A stretch of DNA of 64,000 nucleotides, taken from Pseudomonas fulva 12-X (lineage in GTDB: Bacteria; Pseudomonadota; Gammaproteobacteria; Pseudomonadales; Pseudomonadaceae). Each line of letters starts with the position of its first letter. Within the stretch, counting starts at the first letter, position 1. The notes below the pieces were generated by a model, which saw only the letters and a list, made by a program, of their open reading frames with translations, was not told the DNA's origin and made no database searches. Positions 59,372 through 64,000 of the stretch are shown here, one piece after another. The stretch lies in NCBI RefSeq assembly GCF_000213805.1, contig NC_015556.1:3549001-3613000 (forward strand), in the 5' to 3' direction. Both the position numbers and the translations under genes were made by a program.

Positions 59372-62112
59372 TGAACGACCGCGCCACACAGACCACCGCC
59401 TCGACCTGCTGCTACTGCGGCGTCGGCTGCGGCGTGCTGATCGAGCACGATGGCGAGCGCATTCTCGGCGTTGCCGGCGACCCGGCACACCCGGCCAACT
59501 TCGGCAAGCTGTGCAGCAAGGGCGCTTCGCTGCACCTGACCGGCGACCTCGCCGCCCGCGCCCTGTACCCCGAACTGCGCCTCGGCAAAGGCCTGGGCCG
59601 CACTCGCACGGACTGGGACAGCGCTCTGGATCACGCCGCCGATGTGTTCGCCGCAACCATCCGCGAGCACGGCCCGGACAGCGTCGCGTTCTACATTTCC
59701 GGGCAGTTGCTGACCGAGGACTACTACGCCGTCAACAAGCTGGCCCGCGCCCTGGTCGGCACCAACAACATCGACAGCAACTCGCGCCTGTGCATGTCCT
59801 CGGCGGTGGTCGGCTACAAGCGCAGCCTGGGCGCCGACGCGCCGCCCTGCTCCTACCAGGACATCGAAGAAGCCGACACCCTGCTGATCATCGGCAGCAA
59901 CATGGCCTATGCCCACCCGGTCCTGTTTCGTCGCCTGGAAGCCGCCAAGGCCGGCAACCCGCAGATGAAGGTCATCGTCGTCGACCCGCGGCGCACCGAC
60001 ACCTGCGAACTGGCCGACCTGCACCTGGCCATCGCCCCCGGTAGCGATGTGGCGCTGCTGCACGGCGTGTTGCACCTGCTGCTGGAGCAGGGGCGCATCG
60101 ACCACGCCTTCATCGACGCGCATACCGAAGGCTTCGAGGCGCTGCAAAGCCTGGTTGCCGACTACGAACCCGCGCGCGTCGCCGAGCTGTGTTCGATCAG
60201 CGAAGCGGAACTACGGCGCTGCGCCGAATGGATCGGCCGCTCGCCGCGCTTTCTGTCGCTGTGGTGCATGGGCGTCAACCAATCCACTGCCGGCACCGCG
60301 AAGAACGCCGCGATCATCAACCTGCATCTGGCCACCGGGCAGATTGGAAAGGCTGGCAGCGGCCCCTTCTCGCTGACCGGCCAGCCCAATGCCATGGGCG
60401 GGCGGGAGACCGGCAGCCTGTCCAACCTGCTGCCCGGCCACCGCGAGGTCGCCAACCCCGAGCACCGCGCCGAGGTCGCCGCCTACTGGGGCGTCGAGCA
60501 GTTGCCGGAGGCGCCGGGGCTCAGCGCCATCGAGCTGTTCGAAGCCGTCGGCAGCGGCAGGATCAAGGCGCTGTGGATCGCCTGCACCAACCCGGCCCAG
60601 TCGATGCCCGACCAGCACAGGATTCATCAGGCCTTGCGCGATTGCCCGTTCGTGGTGGTGCAGGAGGCCTTCACTACCACCGAAACCTGCCGCTTCGCCG
60701 ACCTGCTGCTGCCCGCTGCCAGCTGGGGCGAGAAGGAAGGCACGGTGACCAACTCCGAACGCCGCGTCAGCCGTGTGCGCCGCGCGGTACCGGCACCTGG
60801 CGAAGCGCGGGCGGATTGGTCGATCACCTGCGACTTCGCCCGGCGCCTGGAAGCCAGGCTGCCTGGCGTAGCGCCCGGCCACTTCGCCTTCCACACCGCC
60901 GAGCAGCTGTTCGAGGAATACAAGGTGCTCACCCGCCGGCGCGACCTGGATCTCAGCGGGCTCGGCTATGGCCTGCTGGAAGCCCGCGGCCCCCAGCAGT
61001 GGCCATTTCCCCAGGGCGCCGACTCCGGTACGCCGCGTCTGTACGGCAATGGTCGCTTTCCGAGCGCCAGCGGCCGTGCACGCTTTATCGCCGAGGCCTA
61101 TCAACCGCCCAGGGAACGACGCGATGCGCGCTATCCACTGACGCTCAATACCGGTCGGCTGCGCGATCAATGGCACGGCATGAGCCGCACCGGTACTGCT
61201 GCGCGACTGTTCGCCCATGTCGAGGAACCGCTACTGGGCCTGCATCCCCGGGACATGGCGCAGCGGCAGCTGCTGGACGGCGCGCTGGTCGAGGTACGCA
61301 GCCGCCGTGGCACGCTGGTCGTGCGGGTGCAGACCGATGCCAGCCTGCAACCCGGCCAGGCATTCCTGCCCATGCACTGGGGCGACCGTTTTCTCAAGGG
61401 TCTGGGTATCAACGCCCTGACCCTGCCGGCGTTCGATGCGCTGTCCAAACAACCCGAGCTCAAGCACGCCGGCATCGAGGTGCAGGCCATCGACCTGCCC
61501 TGGACCCTCCAGGCGCTGATCGAAGGCAACGTGCAGCAGCGCCTGGAGGCCCTGCGCCCGCTGTGCGAGGGCTTCGCCTATGCCAGCTTCGGCCTGGTCG
61601 GCCGCGAGACGCCGGCACTGGTGCTACGCGCCGCACATCATCAGGCTCCCGAGGCGGACCTGCTCGACCAGTTGCACGAGTGCCTGGGCCTGAGCGATGG
61701 CCCGGTGATGCGCTACGACGACCCACGCGATGAAAGAGGCTGCATGCCCATTCACAAACGGGTGCGCCTCGCAGAAGGCCGCCTGACCGGCTATTGCCTG
61801 AGCGGCGAAACCCGCGCGCGCAACTGGCTGCGTGAACTCTGGCAAAACCAGACCTCGCTGGACGATGACACCGGCCGCGCTCTGCGGCGCTGGCTGCTGG
61901 CACCGCTTGAGTCGCCGCCCGGGCAGACCGCGGCCCGCGCCGGCAAAACCCTGTGCACCTGCATGAATGTCAGCGAGGCAGCCATCCGCGAAGGCATCGA
62001 ACGCGGCTGCGACCTCACCGCACTGAAACAGAATCTTGGCTGCGGGACGCAGTGCGGCTCCTGCGTCCCGGAAATCAAACGCCTGCTGGCGCTACAGACC
62101 CTCGAAGCCTAG
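59371..62112 (+). CDS. nasA: Assimilatory nitrate reductase catalytic subunit
   Basis: Molybdopterin enzyme of 913 residues reducing nitrate to nitrite in the cytoplasm. The [4Fe-4S] ligands C-x2-C-x3-C-x27-C are at 13, 16, 20 and 48. The molybdenum cysteine region is in NSRLCMSSAVVGYKRSLGAD near 145. A BFD-like [2Fe-2S] domain ends the protein (CTCMNVSEAAIREGIERGC and CGTQCGSC), which fits electron entry from the adjacent flavoprotein. There is no Tat signal, as expected for an assimilatory enzyme. Confidence 0.94.
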   Translation: MNDRATQTTASTCCYCGVGCGVLIEHDGERILGVAGDPAHPANFGKLCSKGASLHLTGDLAARALYPELRLGKGLGRTRTDWDSALDHAADVFAATIREHGPDSVAFYISGQLLTEDYYAVNKLARALVGTNNIDSNSRLCMSSAVVGYKRSLGADAPPCSYQDIEEADTLLIIGSNMAYAHPVLFRRLEAAKAGNPQMKVIVVDPRRTDTCELADLHLAIAPGSDVALLHGVLHLLLEQGRIDHAFIDAHTEGFEALQSLVADYEPARVAELCSISEAELRRCAEWIGRSPRFLSLWCMGVNQSTAGTAKNAAIINLHLATGQIGKAGSGPFSLTGQPNAMGGRETGSLSNLLPGHREVANPEHRAEVAAYWGVEQLPEAPGLSAIELFEAVGSGRIKALWIACTNPAQSMPDQHRIHQALRDCPFVVVQEAFTTTETCRFADLLLPAASWGEKEGTVTNSERRVSRVRRAVPAPGEARADWSITCDFARRLEARLPGVAPGHFAFHTAEQLFEEYKVLTRRRDLDLSGLGYGLLEARGPQQWPFPQGADSGTPRLYGNGRFPSASGRARFIAEAYQPPRERRDARYPLTLNTGRLRDQWHGMSRTGTAARLFAHVEEPLLGLHPRDMAQRQLLDGALVEVRSRRGTLVVRVQTDASLQPGQAFLPMHWGDRFLKGLGINALTLPAFDALSKQPELKHAGIEVQAIDLPWTLQALIEGNVQQRLEALRPLCEGFAYASFGLVGRETPALVLRAAHHQAPEADLLDQLHECLGLSDGPVMRYDDPRDERGCMPIHKRVRLAEGRLTGYCLSGETRARNWLRELWQNQTSLDDDTGRALRRWLLAPLESPPGQTAARAGKTLCTCMNVSEAAIREGIERGCDLTALKQNLGCGTQCGSCVPEIKRLLALQTLEA

Positions 62113-62142
62113 TGAAAAACTGGGAAATAAGAGAACCCTGCT

Positions 62143-62262
62143 CAAGTCTCGCGAGCTAGAGCAATGCAAGGCAAAAACAGGCGAGGACGCGGAGTTTACG
62201 CGTTGTAAATGAGCAGTCCGAGCCTGTTTTTAACGCCGCAGGGCCGACGCGCAGCAGACTTT
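62143..62262 (+). repeat. Structured intergenic repeat, copy B
   Basis: Element of about 118 bp bounded by AAGTCT/AGACTT, matching copy A (9689-9855) in reverse orientation. AAAAACAGGC pairs perfectly with GCCTGTTTTT, enclosing a TTTAC/GTAAA hairpin. It lies between nasA and cobA, so it is probably transcribed with the operon. Confidence 0.85.
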
Positions 62263-62290
62263 AGCTGGTTCTAAAGAGAGGAATACCGTG

Positions 62291-63040
62291 ATGAACCCAA
62301 GCGTATGGCTGATCGGCGCCGGCCCCGGCGACCCGGAACTGCTCACCCTCAAGGCGGTGCGCGCCCTCGGTCTGGCCGACGTGGTGCTGATCGACGACCT
62401 GGTCAATCCGCAGGTGCTGGAGCACTGCCCCGGCGCCCGGGTGATTCGCGTCGGCAAGCGCGGCGGCTGTCGCTCGACGCCCCAGGCCTTCATCCACCGC
62501 CTGATGCTGCGCTATGCCCGCCAGGGCAAGGTCGTGGCACGCCTCAAGGGCGGCGACCCGTGCATCTTCGGCCGGGGCGGTGAAGAGGCCGATTGGCTGG
62601 CCGCGCGCGGCGTGCAGTGCGAGATCGTCAATGGCATTACCGCCGGTCTCGCCGCCGCGACGCGTTGCGGTATCTCCCTGACCCTGCGCGGCGTGGCCCG
62701 CGGTGTGACGCTGGTCACCGCCCACACCCAGGACGGCAGCTCGCCCAACTGGCAGGCGCTGGCCCACAGTGGCACGACATTGGTGGTGTACATGGGCATC
62801 GCCACCCTGGCCGACACCCGCCAACACCTGCTGGATGCCGGCATGGTCGCGCACACCGCCGTGGCGATGATCGAAAACGCTTCGCTGCCCGATCAGCGCG
62901 AATGCCGCAGCACTTTGCTGGCGATGGCCGACGACGCCCAGGCCTTCGAGCTGAAAAGCCCGGCCATCCTGGTGATCGGCGACGTAGTCGGCGCCGCCGC
63001 CATCCTGGCCGCCGAACAACTGCAGGTGCACAGCGCCTGA
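62291..63040 (+). CDS. cobA: Uroporphyrinogen-III C-methyltransferase
   Basis: SAM enzyme of 249 residues making precorrin-2 for siroheme (nitrite and sulfite reductase cofactor) and cobalamin. The N-terminal VWLIGAGPGDPELLTLKAVRAL and RLKGGDPCIFGRGGEE are the family signatures. ATG 62291 follows AGAGGAA; a GTG codon directly before it extends the frame by one. There is no CysG-type dehydrogenase domain. Its place in the nas operon fits siroheme demand. Confidence 0.94.
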   Translation: MNPSVWLIGAGPGDPELLTLKAVRALGLADVVLIDDLVNPQVLEHCPGARVIRVGKRGGCRSTPQAFIHRLMLRYARQGKVVARLKGGDPCIFGRGGEEADWLAARGVQCEIVNGITAGLAAATRCGISLTLRGVARGVTLVTAHTQDGSSPNWQALAHSGTTLVVYMGIATLADTRQHLLDAGMVAHTAVAMIENASLPDQRECRSTLLAMADDAQAFELKSPAILVIGDVVGAAAILAAEQLQVHSA

Positions 63041-63137
63041 AATCGGTACAGCGATAAGCACGGCTGCATTATCAAGGTGTCCCAGGGCCCGTTGTAGTGC
63101 ATCGCAGCCTGCCCGCCTGGCTGCACCGCGCCAGAAC

Positions 63138-63153
63138 TGGACTGTTATTTGCA
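63138..63153 (+). promoter_or_regulatory. Candidate sigma-54 promoter of NIT-domain regulator gene
   Basis: TGGACTGTTATTTGCA has GG at 63139-63140 and GC at 63151-63152 with ten bases between, and a full TTGCA -12 box. It would start transcription near 63164, about 28 bp before the ATG. Confidence 0.6.
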
Positions 63154-63191
63154 CCGTTGTGGTTCAACACTGCGACCGACAAGACGTTCCC

Positions 63192-64000
63192 ATGCCTGAT
63201 CACAAGATGCCCCCCACCCTGCGTTTCATGCTGGCCGCCCGCCGCTGCGAGCTGCACGGCCTGGAAAGCCTGTCCGTCACCTGCGAGCTGGTCACCCGGA
63301 TCAGCCAACTGGTGCACCAGTTACAGAAGGAGCGCGGCTACTCGAACGTCTACCTGGGCAACCAGACTGACCACTATCTGCACCAACTTGACGCGCATAG
63401 CGCAGATTGCGCTGCCGTGGAGCGCGAGGTGCACGACTTCTTTGTGTCCATGGACACCGCCCAGGCCAATGCCGCCGACCGCGCCCGGCTGTTCAACCGC
63501 ATCGCCTATGTGCTGCATGGCCTGGAGGAATTGCCCGGAATGCGTCGGCGCATCCGCGAACGGCAATTGTCCCCAAGGCAGGCGACCCAGGCCTTCACCC
63601 GTCTGATCGGGGGGCTGCTGGCGGTGGTTTTCGAGGCGGCCGACACCGCTGCCGAGCCCGGCATAACCCGCGTTCTGGTGGCGCTGTTCAACTTCATGCA
63701 GGGCAAGGAACTCGCTGGCCAGGAACGCGCGGTCGGCGTCGAAGGCTTCTCCCGCGGGCATTTCGACGATGAATTGCAGGCTCGCCTGCTGCACCTGCAG
63801 GAAGGCCAGGAGCGCTGCTTCGACATCTTCGGCGAGTTTGCGGGCGACGAAGCCAATGCCCTGTGGCAGCGGATTCTCGGCACCGACACGGTTGCCCAGG
63901 TGGTCAGCCTGCGCGAAGTCGCCAAGCGCACTTCGGCCACTGCACAGGTGGATCCGGGTTTGTGCGAGCTGTGGTTCGAGCTCAACACCAGGCGCATCGA
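63192..64000 (+). CDS. Nitrate/nitrite-sensing (NIT) regulator, C-terminus beyond window
   Basis: The frame is open to the window edge, with about 269 residues visible. After an N-terminal segment (MPPTLRFMLAARRCELHGLESL) comes a NIT-domain signature, TRISQLVHQLQKERGYSNVYLGN. The helical four-helix pattern continues to the end. NIT domains in this setting are typically joined to a C-terminal ANTAR RNA-binding domain (NasR of Klebsiella), which would lie beyond 64000. Adjacent nas genes with an ANTAR-type leader support that. ATG 63192 has a weak ribosome binding site; ATG 63207 is an alternative. Confidence 0.8.
   Translation, partial: MPDHKMPPTLRFMLAARRCELHGLESLSVTCELVTRISQLVHQLQKERGYSNVYLGNQTDHYLHQLDAHSADCAAVEREVHDFFVSMDTAQANAADRARLFNRIAYVLHGLEELPGMRRRIRERQLSPRQATQAFTRLIGGLLAVVFEAADTAAEPGITRVLVALFNFMQGKELAGQERAVGVEGFSRGHFDDELQARLLHLQEGQERCFDIFGEFAGDEANALWQRILGTDTVAQVVSLREVAKRTSATAQVDPGLCELWFELNTRRI

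Overview
The window looks like chromosome from a high-GC gammaproteobacterium of the genus Pseudomonas. Evidence is the ISC cluster followed by ndk and rlmN, the tgt-yajC-secD-secF run, a six-gene Sha/Mrp antiporter operon with fused A and B subunits, a QuiP-type acylase, and a Pseudomonas-type REP hairpin pair. Members of the P. mendocina/oleovorans/alcaligenes group would fit, but I cannot fix the species. There is no phage, insertion sequence, CRISPR array or rRNA. The one tRNA is tRNA-Leu(CAA).

Layout. 1-7.0 kb (minus): rlmN (cut by the window edge), ndk and the iscRSUA-hscBA-fdx-iscX operon behind an IscR-type promoter. 7.1-16.0 kb: cysE, trmJ, suhB (plus), a glycine-zipper protein, secF, secD, yajC, tgt and queA. 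16.1-17.4 kb: tRNA-Leu, a cold-shock protein with a long leader, and an RDD membrane protein. 17.4-25.2 kb: lptG/lptF divergent from pepA-holC-hypothetical-valS. 25.3-31.1 kb: a mixed stretch with a small winged-helix protein, an SLC13/TrkA_C transporter, a REPIN, rlmF, a DUF998 protein and an FAD dehydrogenase. 31.1-36.8 kb: the sha antiporter operon (minus). 37.3-49.4 kb (minus): a SlyB-like lipoprotein, a garK-gntP-cdaR glycerate-type module, pdxH, an OmpA-like lipoprotein with a Lys/Ala/Pro tail, a family VIII esterase-like protein, a GH50 agarase-like secreted hydrolase and dinG. 49.7-57.8 kb: small, mostly uncharacterised envelope and metal-binding proteins, then quiP. 58.1-64.0 kb (plus): a nitrate assimilation locus.

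The nitrate locus is the most instructive regulatory region. Upstream of the FAD reductase (nasB-like) lie two NtrC-like sites 20 bp apart, a sigma-54 -24/-12 element, tandem RNA hairpins (the second with an AACGAA hexaloop, as in ANTAR targets) and a strong intrinsic terminator just before the start codon. The operon then encodes the reductase partner, nitrate reductase and the siroheme enzyme CobA. It is followed by a separately promoted nitrate-sensing NIT-domain gene that runs off the window and is probably the cognate NasR-type antiterminator. This suggests double control, by nitrogen limitation at initiation and by nitrate at antitermination.

A structured intergenic repeat occurs twice in opposite orientations, after suhB and inside the nas operon between nasA and cobA. 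Stem changes in the two copies compensate each other. From memory of P. aeruginosa gene order, the first 25 kb and the 31-57 kb part correspond to two distant regions there, so the 25-31 kb stretch is probably a rearrangement junction.
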